Shown: piece after piece, positions 44,972 through 55,596 of the stretch
How positions within the stretch are numbered: position 1 is the stretch's first letter
Layout of the letters: the number at the start of each line of letters is the position of its first letter
From: Bradyrhizobium sp. NFR13
Lineage (GTDB): Bacteria; Pseudomonadota; Alphaproteobacteria; Rhizobiales; Xanthobacteraceae
NCBI RefSeq assembly: GCF_900114605.1
Contig: NZ_FOTP01000001.1
Coordinates: 1,178,001-1,242,000, forward strand
Direction: 5' to 3'
Length of the DNA stretch: 64,000 bases
Position numbers and translations under genes: made by a program
Notes under the pieces: generated by a model
Told to the model about the DNA's origin: nothing
The model's database searches: none
The model's input: the letters and a program-made list of their open reading frames with translations, nothing else

Positions 44972-45727
44972 TCACACCGCCAGCGTGCCAGCTTTCGCCG
45001 CCGTATAGCGTTCGCCGACCTTGGTCCAGTTGACTGTATTCCACCATGCCTTGAGATAATCAGCGCGGCGGTTCTGGTAAGTCAGATAATAAGCGTGCTC
45101 CCAGACGTCGTTGCCCATCAGCGCGCGCTTGCCGTCCATGATCGGATTGTCCTGATTCGGGCGCGTCTCGATCGACAGCTTGCCGTCCTTGTCGACGATC
45201 ACGAACACCCAGCCCGAGCCGAACTGACGGCCGCCGGCCGCATTGAAGTCGGTCTGGAATTTCTCGAACCCGCCGAGGTCGCGATCGATCGCAGCCAGCA
45301 CGTCACCTTCGGGCTTGCCGCCATTCGGACCCATAATCTGCCAGAACATGGTGTGGTTGGCATGACCGCCGAGATTGTTGCGCACACCGGTGCGGATCGC
45401 GTCAGGCACGCTGTTGAGATTGCCGAGCACCTCGACCAGCGGCTTCTCGCCGATCACCGGGGTGTCCTTGGCAAAATTGTTCATATTGGCGACATAGGCG
45501 GCGTGATGCTTGTCGTGATGGATCTCCATCGTCTTGGCATCGATATGCGGTTCAAACGCCGTGACCGGATAGGTCAGCGGCGGCAGAATGAAGGGCGCAT
45601 TACCGGCGGCGGGGGTGGCCGGCGCAGCAGCCTGGGCGAAAGCAAGACGGGGCGCGACGGCCGCGGCAGCGATGCCGGTCGCAGCGAGCATGAGATGGCG
45701 TCGGGACATCAATGCGGGGGTCGTCAT
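44972..45727 (-). CDS. Tat-exported Fe/Mn superoxide dismutase
   Basis: 251 aa. A twin-arginine signal (MSRRHLMLAATG, residues 7-18) and an Ala/Pro linker precede a complete Fe/Mn dismutase. Metal ligands are His70 (MEIHHDKHH), His125 (NHTMFW), Asp207 and His211 (DVWEHAYY). It should convert superoxide in the periplasm after folding with metal in the cytoplasm. AGGGAGAAG supports the ATG at 45727; the upstream frame is non-coding. It is monocistronic. Confidence 0.93.
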   Translation of the reverse strand: MTTPALMSRRHLMLAATGIAAAAVAPRLAFAQAAAPATPAAGNAPFILPPLTYPVTAFEPHIDAKTMEIHHDKHHAAYVANMNNFAKDTPVIGEKPLVEVLGNLNSVPDAIRTGVRNNLGGHANHTMFWQIMGPNGGKPEGDVLAAIDRDLGGFEKFQTDFNAAGGRQFGSGWVFVIVDKDGKLSIETRPNQDNPIMDGKRALMGNDVWEHAYYLTYQNRRADYLKAWWNTVNWTKVGERYTAAKAGTLAV

Positions 45728-45825
45728 GGGGCTTCTCCCTGAGGAATTGCGGGTGCGTCGGACAGATACGCAATGCATCACTGCCAGTTTCATATGCGGG
45801 CATTGTGACGCAGCGGGACATAGCA

Positions 45826-45837
45826 CATCACGTGATG
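45826..45837. promoter_or_regulatory. palindrome CATCACGTGATG upstream of the dismutase gene
   Basis: A perfect 12-base palindrome about 100 bases ahead of the superoxide dismutase ATG. It could be an operator; no regulator is encoded nearby. Confidence 0.3.
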
Positions 45838-45892
45838 GGGAGGCGTGCTTCTCTTGTTTCTCCCGGCGCCCTCAGAAAGCATCGCCGCAAAC

Positions 45893-45921
45893 AAAAAAGG
45901 GCGACCTTTCGGCCGCCCTTT
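45893..45921 (-). terminator. intrinsic terminator of pnp
   Basis: Minus-strand stem AAAGGGCG-GCC/GGT-CGCCCTTT with a GAAA loop and a T-run downstream, directly after the pnp stop. Confidence 0.88.
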
Positions 45922-45947
45922 CGCAACTCATCTCGCGTGAGCGAAGA

Positions 45948-48092
45948 TTACTCGGCTGCCGGAGCAGCTTCGGCCTTCTGCTTGGCTTCGAGGTCTTCGC
46001 CGGTCTCCTGATCGACAGCCTTCATCGACAAACGCGTCTTGCCGCGATCGTCGAAGCCGAGCAGCTTGACCTTGACCTTGTCGCCTTCCTTGACGACGTC
46101 GGAGGTCTTCTGCACGCGGCCGCCGGCGAGCTGGCTGATGTGAACCAGACCGTCCTTGGCGCCGAAGAAGTTCACGAATGCACCGAACTCCATGACCTTG
46201 ACCACGGTACCGTCATAGATCGCATTGAGCTCCGGATCCGAAGCAATCGACTTGATCCACTTGATCGCAGCCTTGATCGACTCGCCATCGGATGAGGCCA
46301 CCTTCACGGTGCCGTCGTCTTCGATGTTGACCTTGGCGCCGGTCTTTTCGACGATCTCGCGGATCACCTTGCCGCCGGTGCCGATCACTTCACGGATCTT
46401 GTCGGTGGCGATCTTGAAGGTCTCGATGCGCGGCGCGTATTCGCCGAGCTCGGCACGGGCATTGTTGAGCGCCTTCGACATCTCACCGAGAATGTGGATG
46501 CGGCCTTCCTTGGCCTGACCCAGAGCGACCTTCATGATCTCTTCGGTGATACCGGCGATCTTGATGTCCATCTGCAGCGAGGTGATGCCGGTATCGGTAC
46601 CAGCCACCTTGAAGTCCATGTCGCCGAGGTGATCTTCATCACCCAGGATGTCCGACAGAACCGCGTAGCGCGAACCTTCAAGGATAAGGCCCATGGCGAT
46701 ACCCGCCGTCGGCCGCTTCATCGGAACGCCCGCATCCATCAGCGCCAGCGAAGCGCCGCAGACCGACGCCATCGACGACGAACCGTTGGACTCGGTGATT
46801 TCCGACACCACGCGCACCGTGTACGGGAATTCGTGATGACCCGGCAGAACCGGATGGATCGCGCGCCAGGCGAGCTTGCCGTGGCCGATTTCGCGACGCT
46901 TGGTGCCGCCCATGCGACCGGTCTCGCCGACCGAGTAGGGAGGGAAGTTGTAGTGCAGCAGGAACGTCTCTTTGTACGTTCCCGACAGCGAGTCGATGTA
47001 CTGCTCGTCTTCACCGGTGCCGAGCGTGGTCACAACCAGCGCCTGGGTTTCACCGCGGGTGAACAGTGCCGAGCCGTGGGCGCGCGGCAGCACGCCAACT
47101 TCAGCAACGATCGGACGAACCGTGGTCAGGTCGCGGCCGTCGATGCGCTTCTTGGTGTCGAGGATGTTCCAGCGAACGATCTTCGATTCCAGTTCCTTGA
47201 ACACGGCGGCGATGCGGAGCTTGTCGTATTTCGGCTCCTGGCCTTCCGGGAAGTAGTGCGCGATCGCCTTGGCCTTGACGTTGGCGACGGCGGCATAGCG
47301 GTCCTGCTTCACAGGGATCGCGTAGGCAGCACGCAGCTCGGACTCGACGAGACCGAGCATTTCTTTCTCGATTTCGCTGTCATCGATGGTTTTGACCTCG
47401 CGCGGCTCCTTGGCGGCCTTCTCGGCGAGTTCGATGATCGCCTTGATGACCGGCTGGAAGTGGCGGTGACCGAACATCACGGCGCCGAGCATCACGTCTT
47501 CGTTGAGCTCCTTGGCTTCCGATTCCACCATCAGCACGGCGTCGGCGGTGCCGGCGACGACGAGGTCGAGATTGCTGTCGGCCATTTCGTCGAGGGTCGG
47601 GTTGAGGACGTATTCATCATTGATGAAGCCGACGCGGGCCGCACCGATCGGGCCCTGGAACGGGGCGCCGGAAATCGTCAACGCAGCCGAGGTGGCGACG
47701 AGCGCAAGAATGTCCGGATCGTTTTCCATGTCGTGCGACAGCACGGTGACGACGATCTGGGTTTCGTTGCGCCAGCCGTCGACGAACAGCGGGCGGATCG
47801 GACGGTCGATCAGGCGGGAGACCAGCGTCTCCTTCTCGGTCGGACGACCTTCGCGCTTGAAGTAGCCACCGGGAATGCGGCCGGCTGCGTAGGTCTTCTC
47901 GATGTAGTCGACGGTCAGCGGCAGGAAGTCGATGCCGTCCTTGGCAGTCTTCGCAGCGACGACGGTGGCGATAACGACGGTCTCGCCATAGGTGGCGATG
48001 ACGGCGCCGTCAGCCTGACGGGCAACCTTGCCGGTTTCCAGCTTGAGCGGACGACCGCCCCAATCGATCTCGACGGAGTGAACATTAAACAT
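45948..48092 (-). CDS. pnp: polyribonucleotide nucleotidyltransferase
   Basis: 714 aa phosphorolytic 3'-5' exoribonuclease, a trimer in the RNA degradosome. Two RNase PH-like domains flank an all-helical linker (first has DRPIRPLF, second has [14 protein letters not shown]). They are followed by a KH domain ([12 protein letters not shown]) and an S1 domain ([17 protein letters not shown]). The length is normal. It follows rpsO with a 306-base leader on the same strand, as in most proteobacteria. Confidence 0.97.
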   Translation of the reverse strand: MFNVHSVEIDWGGRPLKLETGKVARQADGAVIATYGETVVIATVVAAKTAKDGIDFLPLTVDYIEKTYAAGRIPGGYFKREGRPTEKETLVSRLIDRPIRPLFVDGWRNETQIVVTVLSHDMENDPDILALVATSAALTISGAPFQGPIGAARVGFINDEYVLNPTLDEMADSNLDLVVAGTADAVLMVESEAKELNEDVMLGAVMFGHRHFQPVIKAIIELAEKAAKEPREVKTIDDSEIEKEMLGLVESELRAAYAIPVKQDRYAAVANVKAKAIAHYFPEGQEPKYDKLRIAAVFKELESKIVRWNILDTKKRIDGRDLTTVRPIVAEVGVLPRAHGSALFTRGETQALVVTTLGTGEDEQYIDSLSGTYKETFLLHYNFPPYSVGETGRMGGTKRREIGHGKLAWRAIHPVLPGHHEFPYTVRVVSEITESNGSSSMASVCGASLALMDAGVPMKRPTAGIAMGLILEGSRYAVLSDILGDEDHLGDMDFKVAGTDTGITSLQMDIKIAGITEEIMKVALGQAKEGRIHILGEMSKALNNARAELGEYAPRIETFKIATDKIREVIGTGGKVIREIVEKTGAKVNIEDDGTVKVASSDGESIKAAIKWIKSIASDPELNAIYDGTVVKVMEFGAFVNFFGAKDGLVHISQLAGGRVQKTSDVVKEGDKVKVKLLGFDDRGKTRLSMKAVDQETGEDLEAKQKAEAAPAAE

Positions 48093-48398
48093 CTTAGGTT
48101 TCTTTCATGGGTTCACGGAGGACGTGACGGCCAAAAACACAAAAGCCATGCGCAAGACGGCAAGAAGCTGCTCGCGATGTCGCGAAATCAGCGTCCGGCG
48201 ATCCTGCCATGGCTCTGGTATTCTGAATGGCGTCCATCCTTCCGATGGTCGCGGGGATCTTTGGAGGATCGCACCGCGCGACGGGCACCTTGCCCGTCAT
48301 CGTCCAGTTGCCGGATTGCTTCTGAACGTTATCGCGAAAGCCGCACATGGCTTCCGCTACAAAAAACGCGCGCAAGGAACTTGCGCGCGTGATTTCGC
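48093..48398 (-). promoter_or_regulatory. pnp leader region with stem-loops
   Basis: Between rpsO and pnp on the minus strand, the region holds the rpsO terminator and then a leader. Two hairpins are seen: GCGGAAGCC/GGCTTTCGC near 48340-48360 (imperfect) and GACGGGC/GCCCGTC at 48280-48298. In Escherichia coli the pnp leader is cut by RNase III and controls PNPase synthesis; a similar role here is inference. No gene was found. Confidence 0.45.
48360..48390 (-). terminator. intrinsic terminator of rpsO
   Basis: A perfect 11-bp stem ACGCGCGCAAG/CTTGCGCGCGT with a 3-base loop and a T-run on the minus strand, just after rpsO. Confidence 0.9.
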
Positions 48399-48668
48399 TT
48401 AACGGCGAATGTTGTGCTTCTCGAGCAGCGCCTTGTAGCGCGCCTCGTCCTTGCGCTTGATGTAGTCAAGCAGCGAGCGACGGGTGGAGACGAGCTTCAG
48501 GAGGCCACGACGGGAGTGATTGTCCTTGGTGTGGGTCTTGAAGTGTCCGGTCAGGTTGGCGATGCGCTCGGAGAGGATCGCAACCTGGACTTCCGGCGAA
48601 CCTGTGTCGCCGGCCTTGTTGGCATTGGTCTTGATGACTTCCGCTTTGCGTTCTGCGGTAATCGACAT
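48399..48668 (-). CDS. rpsO: 30S ribosomal protein S15
   Basis: 89 aa. [28 protein letters not shown] and [18 protein letters not shown] are diagnostic. It binds the central domain of 16S rRNA. It lies two bases after truB, forming the usual truB-rpsO-pnp order. Confidence 0.97.
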   Translation of the reverse strand: MSITAERKAEVIKTNANKAGDTGSPEVQVAILSERIANLTGHFKTHTKDNHSRRGLLKLVSTRRSLLDYIKRKDEARYKALLEKHNIRR

Positions 48669-48670
48669 CG

Positions 48671-49831
48671 TCAGTTACTTTCTTTGCGAGCCGAACTGGC
48701 GGTCAGTCCGGTCAGGTTAAACACGCGCTTGGGGATGAGTTCGCCATTGCCAACTTCAGCGAGGGCCAATAATCGCCCTGCCACCGTGACATAAACTGTG
48801 CCGCTACAATCGGGCGCATCCCGTCCGCGCAACAAAACGGCCTGGCCCCGATGGAGCCTTGCCGCATCCGCCCGTGTGACGGCCAGTGCCGGGATGTCGT
48901 CCAGCGCGGTCTCAACGGGCAGTAGCGCGTCGGCGAGGCTCCCCTCGCCAGACGCGGCTCTATCGCACAAAGCCTCCAACTGTTCCAGCGGAATCATGTC
49001 GGCTTCTGCGAAAGGTCCGACCAGGGTGCGACGGAGCGCACTGATATGGCCGTAGCAGCCGAGCAAACGGCCGATATCGCGGGCCAGCGCGCGCACATAG
49101 GTGCCCTTGCCGCACTCGGCCTCGAACACGGCATGGTCGTTATCTGGCTGTTCTGTAAGGACTAATTCATGAATCACGACCGGCCGGGGAACCAGCGGCA
49201 CCACCTCGCCGTCGCGGGCGAGGTCATAGGCGCGCTCGCCCTGGATCTTGATTGCCGAGTATTGCGGCGGGGTCTGTTCGATATTGCCGGTAAATTGCGG
49301 CAGCAGTGCCCGGATCTGGTCGGCCGTTGGCCTATTCGGGCTGGTGAAGGTCACCCGCCCCTCGGTGTCGTCGGTATCGCGCTCCTCGCCCCAGGCCACC
49401 GTGAAGCGATAGCGCTTGCGGCCGTCCATCACGAACGGAACCGTCTTGGTGGCTTCGCCCAGCGCGATCGGCAGACCGCCGGAGGCCAGGGGATCCAAGG
49501 TACCGGCATGGCCGGCGCGCTTGGCCTGGAACAGGCGCTTGGCAACCGCGACCGCCTGGGTGGAGGTCATGCCGATCGGCTTGTCGAGGATCACCCAGCC
49601 ATGGACGTCGCGCTTGTCGCGCCGGACCTGACCCTGCTGACGCTGCTTGCCGCCCTGATGGCGCGGATCGTTGTTGCCGCGATGGCCCTGATGCGGACGT
49701 TGGTTATTGCCGCCGCGGTCACCTTGCTGACCGTGGTCGCCGTGCTGCACAGCCGGAGACAGGGTGGCCTCGCCATTGCCCGCTTCATCGAGGCGTGAAT
49801 CGAGGGCGGCGGCTGGTGTCGTCACAGTCAT
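48671..49831 (-). CDS. truB: tRNA pseudouridine-55 synthase with N-terminal extension
   Basis: 386 aa. The catalytic domain begins near residue 77 ([18 protein letters not shown]), with Asp113 in [11 protein letters not shown], and ends with a PUA-like C-terminus. It makes pseudouridine 55 in the T-loop of tRNAs. The first 75 residues are an extra disordered segment rich in Gly, Gln, His, Asn and Arg, absent from typical TruB of about 300 aa; it may bind RNA. The ATG overlaps the rbfA stop (ATGA). An internal start nearer the domain cannot be excluded. Confidence 0.93.
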   Translation of the reverse strand: MTVTTPAAALDSRLDEAGNGEATLSPAVQHGDHGQQGDRGGNNQRPHQGHRGNNDPRHQGGKQRQQGQVRRDKRDVHGWVILDKPIGMTSTQAVAVAKRLFQAKRAGHAGTLDPLASGGLPIALGEATKTVPFVMDGRKRYRFTVAWGEERDTDDTEGRVTFTSPNRPTADQIRALLPQFTGNIEQTPPQYSAIKIQGERAYDLARDGEVVPLVPRPVVIHELVLTEQPDNDHAVFEAECGKGTYVRALARDIGRLLGCYGHISALRRTLVGPFAEADMIPLEQLEALCDRAASGEGSLADALLPVETALDDIPALAVTRADAARLHRGQAVLLRGRDAPDCSGTVYVTVAGRLLALAEVGNGELIPKRVFNLTGLTASSARKESN

Positions 49832-50244
49832 TCGTTTTCGTCCGAGTCTGGTTTGAGGTCGCGCGCAACGGCAGGCGTGCGCAGAAGTTTGTCGATGCGC
49901 TCGGCTTCGTCGAAGCGCTCATCGATGCGGAAGCGGAGATCGGGGGCGTATTTGAGGTTCACGCGATGCGCAGCCTCGGTTCGCAGGAAGCTCTTGTTCG
50001 CCGCGAGCGCCTTCAGCACCGGTTCGGTGTTCTGGCCGCCAAGTGGCATCACATAAACGGTGGCGAGCTTGAGATCGGGGGACATCTTCACCTCCGGCAC
50101 GGTGATGATGGTGGTCGCCAGGACGGGATCGTGGACCCCACCTTGCGACAGGATATCGGCGATCGCATGACGCATCAGCTCGCCGACACGCAGCTGACGC
50201 TGCGAGCCGCCCGGCGCCGCGGACTTCTGGTGATGCTTGGGCAT
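49828..50244 (-). CDS. rbfA: ribosome-binding factor A
   Basis: 138 aa KH-like protein needed for late 30S maturation and cold adaptation. [17 protein letters not shown] and VMPLGGQN are family features. The start at 50244 has AGGGA upstream; the eight-codon extension is unlikely. It is followed by truB with a 4-base overlap, but separated from infB by about 150 bases holding two palindromes. Confidence 0.94.
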   Translation of the reverse strand: MPKHHQKSAAPGGSQRQLRVGELMRHAIADILSQGGVHDPVLATTIITVPEVKMSPDLKLATVYVMPLGGQNTEPVLKALAANKSFLRTEAAHRVNLKYAPDLRFRIDERFDEAERIDKLLRTPAVARDLKPDSDENE

Positions 50245-50270
50245 CAGTTTCCCTGTCAAAAACAACATAC

Positions 50271-50300
50271 GTCATGGCCGGAATTGTTCCGGCCATTCAC
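50271..50300. repeat. REP-like palindrome, TCATGGCCGG family
   Basis: ATGGCCGGAA and TTCCGGCCAT form a perfect 10-bp stem around TTG. It shares the CATGGCCGG core with elements at 22003 and 27657. It lies inside the infB-rbfA transcript. Confidence 0.7.
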
Positions 50301-50330
50301 GTTTTCAACGACTGAAATTCAAAGACGTGG

Positions 50331-50354
50331 ATGCCCGGCAACTACGCCGGGCAT
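50331..50354. repeat. second palindrome between infB and rbfA
   Basis: ATGCCCGGC and GCCGGGCAT form a perfect 9-bp stem around AACTAC, about 40 bases from the infB stop. Together with the previous element it makes a paired-palindrome arrangement. Confidence 0.65.
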
Positions 50355-50393
50355 GACATCTCGTTAAATCCGGTCTCTCTGTAAGATTTGGAC

Positions 50394-53174
50394 TTACAGG
50401 GAGCGCTGGATGGTCTCTACGCGGTAACACTCGATCACGTCGCCGGCGCGCATGTCGCCGTAGTTCTCGAACGCCATGCCGCATTCCTGGCCTGACGCCA
50501 CTTCCTTCACTTCGTCCTTGAAGCGCTTCAGTGTCGACAGCTTGCCTTCGTGCACAACGACGTTGTCGCGGATCAGGCGCACATTCGCGCCGCGTTCCAC
50601 GGTTCCGTCGGTGACACGGCAACCCGCAACCTTGCCGACCTTGGAGATGTTGAACACTTCCAGGATCTGCGCATTGCCCAGCATGGTTTCGCGCAACGTC
50701 GGCGCGAGCAGACCGGACATGGCCTTCTTCACGTCATCCACGAGGTCGTAGATGATGTTGTAGTAGCGGATTTCGATGCCGTTGCGCTTGGCAGCGGCAG
50801 CGGCTTCCTTGTTGGCACGAACCGAGAAGCCGATGATGGCGGCGTTGAAGCCTTCCGCCAGTGTGACGTCCGATTCCGAAATGCCGCCGACGCCCGCATG
50901 CAGGATGCGCGCAGCGACCTCGTCGGTGCCGAGCTTCTCGAGCGAGCCGAGAATGGCTTCGAGCGAACCCTGCACGTCGGCCTTGATGATCAGCGGGAAG
51001 TCCTTGCGACCCGAGGTCTTCAGCTGGCTCATCATCTGCTCGAGCGAGCCACGCATGCCGGAGGCGGAGGCAGCGGACTTCTCGCGCTTCTGATGCGCGC
51101 GATAGCTGGTGATTTCGCGGGCGCGGGCTTCATTCTCGACCACCGCCATACGATCGCCAGCTTCCGGCGGACCGTTGAAACCGAGCACTTCGACCGGCAC
51201 CGACGGACCTGCTTCGGTCAGCGTCTCGCCCTGATCGGAGATCAGCGCGCGGACACGGCCCATTTCTGCGCCGGCCACGATGATGTCGCCAACACGCAGG
51301 GTGCCGCGCTGAACCAGCACGGTCGCCACCGGACCACGGCCACGATCGAGCTTGGCTTCGATCACGGTACCTTCCGCCGGACGTTCCGAATTGGTCTTCA
51401 GGTCGAGAATATCGGCCTGCAGCGCGATCATTTCGAGCAGCTTGTCGAGATTGGTCTTGTTCTTCGCTGACACTTCGACGTCAACGACATCGCCGCCGAA
51501 GGATTCGACCTGCACATCATGCTGCAGCAACTCGGTGCGCACGCGCTCCGGCTTGGCGTCAGGCTTGTCGATCTTGTTGATTGCCACGATGATCGGCACG
51601 CCGGCAGCCTTGGCGTGGTTGATGGCTTCGACGGTCTGCGGCATGACGCCGTCATCGGCGGCCACCACCAGGATGACGATATCCGTGACCTTGGCGCCGC
51701 GGGCGCGCATCGCGGTGAACGCAGCATGGCCGGGCGTATCGATGAAGGTGATCTTCTTGCCGCTCTCGGGCGACATGACCTGATAAGCACCGATATGCTG
51801 GGTGATGCCGCCGGCTTCGCCGGACACCACATTGGCATGGCGCAGCGCGTCAAGCAGCGAGGTCTTGCCGTGGTCGACGTGGCCCATGACGGTCACGACC
51901 GGCGAACGCGGCTCGGTATCGGTGGAATCGTCGACAACGTCGAACAGACCTTCTTCGACGTCCGATTCGGCGACGCGCTTGACCGTGTGGCCCATTTCTT
52001 CGGCCACCAGCTGCGCGGTGTCGGCATCGATGACGTCGTTGATCTTGTGGATCGCACCCTGCTTCATCAGCAGGCGGATCACGTCCACGGCGCGCTCGGC
52101 CATACGGTTGGCGAGCTCCTGAATCGTGATCGCTTCCGGGATCGTGACTTCACGAACCAGCTTTTCCTTCGGTTCGTTCGACTGATGACCCTTCAGGCGC
52201 TGGGTGCGGCGACGGAACGAGGCGATCGAACGCTCACGCACGTCGTCGGCCGACAGCGCGGTGACGACCGTGAGACGGCCGCGCTGCTTCTGCGGACCGG
52301 GCTTTGCGGTCGGCTTGGGCGCGATGACCGGACGCGCGGCGCCACCGGGACCACGGCGAATCGTACGCGGACCTTCATCCTCGTCGGAACCATCGGCGGC
52401 AACACCTGGCGCGCGCGCCGGCGTAGCGGCCGTTGCACCGGGACGGGCCGTCGTCGTAGCCGGCTTGGCGGCCTTCGCATCGGCTTCAGCCTGACGGCGC
52501 TTGGCCTCGACTTCGGCGCGGCGCTTGGCTTCCTCTTCCTGACGGTGACGCTCTTCCTCGGCCTTGCGACGGGCTTCGGCGGCTTCACGCTCTTCCTGTT
52601 CCTTGAATTCCTTGGTGTTGCGGCGCGCAGCCTCGAGCTCGGCGAGACGACGCTCTTCCTGCTCGCGCACGCGGGCATCGGCCAGCGCGCTGGCGCGGGC
52701 ATTGCGCTCTTCCTCGGTCAGGGTGCGGAGCACGACGCCCGAACCCGAACGGGCCGGCGGCTGCGGGCGCTGCGGCGCGCGCGACGGCGCTGCGGGTGCC
52801 GGGGCTGAGCTGCGCCCTGCGGGAGAAGGTGCAGCAGTACGGGGAGCCGGTGCGGCCGGTGCAGGCGCAGCAGCGCGCGCAACCGGCGCCGCGGGCGCAG
52901 CAGTTGCAGCGGGAGCAGCCGGCGCAGCAGCAACGGGAGCAGGTGCAGCGGTCACGACAGGCGCGGGAGCAGCCGATGCCGGAGCGGCAGCGGGCGCAGC
53001 AGCCGGCGCATCGCCGGGCATGCGTCGCTTGCCGCGCTTCTCGACCACCACCTGCTTGGTGCGGCCATGGCTGAAGCTCTGGCGCACAGTGCCCTGCTCG
53101 ACGCGCGGCTTGAGCGTCAAGGTCTTGCTGGGAACGCTCAGAGTCTTGTCGCCAGGCGTTTTCGTATCAACCAT
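50394..53174 (-). CDS. infB: translation initiation factor IF-2
   Basis: 926 aa GTPase that places initiator tRNA on the 30S subunit. The long N-terminal part is Ala/Pro-rich (about 55-140), then a charged Glu/Arg/Lys coiled-coil-like stretch (155-235). The G domain begins at [10 protein letters not shown] (431-440), with DTPGHAAF and INKIDK following; domains II-IV complete the protein. It lies nine bases after the ylxR-like gene. The size is normal for alphaproteobacteria. Confidence 0.97.
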   Translation of the reverse strand: MVDTKTPGDKTLSVPSKTLTLKPRVEQGTVRQSFSHGRTKQVVVEKRGKRRMPGDAPAAAPAAAPASAAPAPVVTAAPAPVAAAPAAPAATAAPAAPVARAAAPAPAAPAPRTAAPSPAGRSSAPAPAAPSRAPQRPQPPARSGSGVVLRTLTEEERNARASALADARVREQEERRLAELEAARRNTKEFKEQEEREAAEARRKAEEERHRQEEEAKRRAEVEAKRRQAEADAKAAKPATTTARPGATAATPARAPGVAADGSDEDEGPRTIRRGPGGAARPVIAPKPTAKPGPQKQRGRLTVVTALSADDVRERSIASFRRRTQRLKGHQSNEPKEKLVREVTIPEAITIQELANRMAERAVDVIRLLMKQGAIHKINDVIDADTAQLVAEEMGHTVKRVAESDVEEGLFDVVDDSTDTEPRSPVVTVMGHVDHGKTSLLDALRHANVVSGEAGGITQHIGAYQVMSPESGKKITFIDTPGHAAFTAMRARGAKVTDIVILVVAADDGVMPQTVEAINHAKAAGVPIIVAINKIDKPDAKPERVRTELLQHDVQVESFGGDVVDVEVSAKNKTNLDKLLEMIALQADILDLKTNSERPAEGTVIEAKLDRGRGPVATVLVQRGTLRVGDIIVAGAEMGRVRALISDQGETLTEAGPSVPVEVLGFNGPPEAGDRMAVVENEARAREITSYRAHQKREKSAASASGMRGSLEQMMSQLKTSGRKDFPLIIKADVQGSLEAILGSLEKLGTDEVAARILHAGVGGISESDVTLAEGFNAAIIGFSVRANKEAAAAAKRNGIEIRYYNIIYDLVDDVKKAMSGLLAPTLRETMLGNAQILEVFNISKVGKVAGCRVTDGTVERGANVRLIRDNVVVHEGKLSTLKRFKDEVKEVASGQECGMAFENYGDMRAGDVIECYRVETIQRSL

Positions 53175-53183
53175 TCAGCAGTC

Positions 53184-53972
53184 CTAATCTTGTTGCGTTG
53201 TGCGCGGTCGCACAGTCGTCGAAGTTTCGATCAGTGAGATCGTTGGTGTCAGCGGCGCCGGTTCCGGCGCAGCGGTTGTCAGCGAAGCTTTGGCGCTTGC
53301 GTTGATGTCGTCGTCGGCCAGCCGGTATTGGACCAGAGTCTGGCTGCGTGACAGGAACGTTTTGCCCGCCGGGCCCGTAAGCACGGCAGCATGTATCACA
53401 TTTGACCGCCCCAATGCCAAATCCAATTCATCGGAGCTCAAAACCGTAATAATCGGCATTTGTCCCGCGTCGTCGCCGGATTCCGCATCAAATTCCACGC
53501 GTTGGCGGGCAATGCCGTCGAGTTTGCGGATTCCGTCGGCGGCGCCGTCGGAGGCATGGAGCAGAACACCTACCGTTCCGCGGCGCAGGGCGTCCTCGAC
53601 CTTGGTGAAACCGGAAACCACCTGACCGGCCTTGGCGGTCATGGCCAGCGCCTCGATGACGCCGCGCACCATGAGCTTGTCGGTGTCGTCGGCCAGGGTT
53701 GGCGACGATTTAACGGCTTTCTTGAAGCCCTTGGCGAAAAGATTGCGCTTGGCCGCCTCGGCGACCGCCTTGCGGGAGGCGGTAACCCAGAGGCCGCGGC
53801 CGGGAAGCTTGCGCTTCAGATCGGGAATCGCCTCGCCCGTGGGCGCAACGACGAACCGGATCAGATCGTCGATCGGGCGCACGCTCCGCGTGACCACGCA
53901 CATCCGCATCGTCCCGGGCTTGGTGCTCCGGGGGCCGTTGTCCAGATCTGCTTGGTCAGCAATGGCGAGCAT
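53184..53972 (-). CDS. YlxR-family RNA-binding protein with L7Ae-like extension
   Basis: 262 aa. The N-terminal YlxR (DUF448) domain has MCVVTRSVRP and PGRGLWVTASRKAV. An L7Ae/YlxQ-like part follows (about 95-190), with KAGQVVSGFTKVEDALRRG and VLLHASDGAADG. It is a fused YlxR-YlxQ protein of the nusA-infB operon, a putative RNA-binding helper of translation or transcription. The ATG at 53972 avoids overlap with nusA, though a start inside nusA is possible. Confidence 0.85.
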   Translation of the reverse strand: MLAIADQADLDNGPRSTKPGTMRMCVVTRSVRPIDDLIRFVVAPTGEAIPDLKRKLPGRGLWVTASRKAVAEAAKRNLFAKGFKKAVKSSPTLADDTDKLMVRGVIEALAMTAKAGQVVSGFTKVEDALRRGTVGVLLHASDGAADGIRKLDGIARQRVEFDAESGDDAGQMPIITVLSSDELDLALGRSNVIHAAVLTGPAGKTFLSRSQTLVQYRLADDDINASAKASLTTAAPEPAPLTPTISLIETSTTVRPRTTQQD

Positions 53973-53988
53973 GCGCGTGGCATTGTCC

Positions 53989-55593
53989 TTACGCTTCTTC
54001 GGTGGCGTCGAGCACGGCACCCTTGTCGAGATCGGCCTGGGTGATCCAGCCGGCCACGACGCGGGCCTGCATGATCAGCTGTTCGGCGTCTTCACGCGAA
54101 ATCTCGCTGGCATCGAGAATGCCCGGGTGCTTGGTCGGCTCGGAACCTTCCTTGCGCTCGGTCCAGCCGACGAGATCGTCGGTGGCACAGCCGGCGAGAT
54201 CCTCGACGGTCTTGATGTCGTTTTCGCCGAACTTGACCATCATCTTGAGGGTCACGCCCGGAACATCCTTCAAAGCGTCTTCCACACCCAGTTCCTTACG
54301 TTTGCCTTCGAGTTCAGCTTCGAGCTGCTCGAGGTATTCACGTGCACGGCTCTGCAATTCGGCCGCTGTTTCGTCGTCGAAGCCCTCGATGCTGGCCAGT
54401 TCCTTGGCATCGACCATCGAGAGTTCTTCCACCGAGGTGAAACCTTCCGACGCGAGCAGCTGACCGACGACTTCGTCGACGTTCAACGCTTCCATGAAGA
54501 CGCGCGTGGAATTTTCGAAATCGGCCTGGCGACGTTCGGATTCTTCCTGCTCGGTCAGGATGTCGATATCCCAACCGGTCAGCTGCGAAGCCAGGCGCAC
54601 ATTCTGGCCGCGACGACCGATCGCAAGGGATAGCTGGTTATTCGTGTCGGGAACGACAACCTCGATGCGCTCACGATCTTCATCGATCACGACTTTCGAG
54701 ACTTCTGCCGGCGCCAGCGCGTTCACCACGAATGTGGCGATATCCGGCGACCACGGAATGATGTCGATCTTTTCGCCCTGCAGCTCGTTGACCACGGCCT
54801 GCACGCGGGAACCACGCATACCGACGCAGGCGCCGACCGGATCCACCGACGAGTCGCGCGAGATCACGCCGATCTTCGCACGCGAACCGGGATCGCGGGC
54901 CACAGCCTTGATCTCGACGATACCGTCATAGATTTCAGGCACTTCCTGCGCGAACAGCTTGGCCATGAATTGCGGATGAGTGCGCGACAGGAAAATCTGC
55001 GGACCGCGGGTCTCGCGGCGCACGTCGAACACATAGGCGCGAACGCGGTCGCCGTTGCGGAACACTTCGCGCGGCAGCATCTCGTCGCGACGCACGATGG
55101 CTTCGCTACGGCCGAGATCGACGATCACCGAACCGTATTCGACGCGCTTGACGATGCCGTTGACGATCTCGCCGATGCGATCCTTGAATTCCTGGTACTG
55201 CCGGTCACGCTCGGCTTCGCGCACCTTCTGCACGATGACCTGCTTGGCGGACTGCGCAGCGATACGGCCATATTCCAGCGGCGGCAGCGTGTCGGCGATG
55301 GTATCGCCGATCTGCGCACCCGGATTGGCGCGCTGCGCATCATGCAGCGAAATCTGGAAAGACGAATTCTCGACGTCCTCGACCACCAGCATGTGGCGGG
55401 TCAGCGAGAGCTGGCCGGTCTTGGGATGAATCTCGGCATGAACGTCGGTTTCGGAGCCGTAACGGGCACGGGCCGCTTTCGCGATCGCCTCTTCCATCGC
55501 CTGGATGACGATGTTGCGGTCGATCGATTTTTCACGTGCGACGGCGTCGGCGATCTGCAGCAGTTCGAGTTTATTGGCGCTGACAGCGGCCAT
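53989..55593 (-). CDS. nusA: transcription termination/antitermination protein NusA
   Basis: 534 aa. Domain order: N-terminal RNA-polymerase-binding region, S1 domain (about 135-200), two KH domains (around [12 protein letters not shown] and [16 protein letters not shown]), and C-terminal helix-hairpin-helix repeats. It acts in pausing, termination and antitermination. It may feed back on its own operon through the attenuator upstream of rimP. It follows rimP by three bases. Confidence 0.97.
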   Translation of the reverse strand: MAAVSANKLELLQIADAVAREKSIDRNIVIQAMEEAIAKAARARYGSETDVHAEIHPKTGQLSLTRHMLVVEDVENSSFQISLHDAQRANPGAQIGDTIADTLPPLEYGRIAAQSAKQVIVQKVREAERDRQYQEFKDRIGEIVNGIVKRVEYGSVIVDLGRSEAIVRRDEMLPREVFRNGDRVRAYVFDVRRETRGPQIFLSRTHPQFMAKLFAQEVPEIYDGIVEIKAVARDPGSRAKIGVISRDSSVDPVGACVGMRGSRVQAVVNELQGEKIDIIPWSPDIATFVVNALAPAEVSKVVIDEDRERIEVVVPDTNNQLSLAIGRRGQNVRLASQLTGWDIDILTEQEESERRQADFENSTRVFMEALNVDEVVGQLLASEGFTSVEELSMVDAKELASIEGFDDETAAELQSRAREYLEQLEAELEGKRKELGVEDALKDVPGVTLKMMVKFGENDIKTVEDLAGCATDDLVGWTERKEGSEPTKHPGILDASEISREDAEQLIMQARVVAGWITQADLDKGAVLDATEEA

Positions 55594-55596
55594 GGC

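Noticed and set aside
46494-48392. Long plus-strand open frame opposite pnp
   Set aside because: It is fully antisense to pnp, which has intact KH and S1 domains; the translated product is His/Arg/Asp-rich with no domain.
51519-52808. Long plus-strand frame opposite infB
   Set aside because: It mirrors the IF-2 gene; its low-complexity tail is the complement of the charged and Ala/Pro-rich region.
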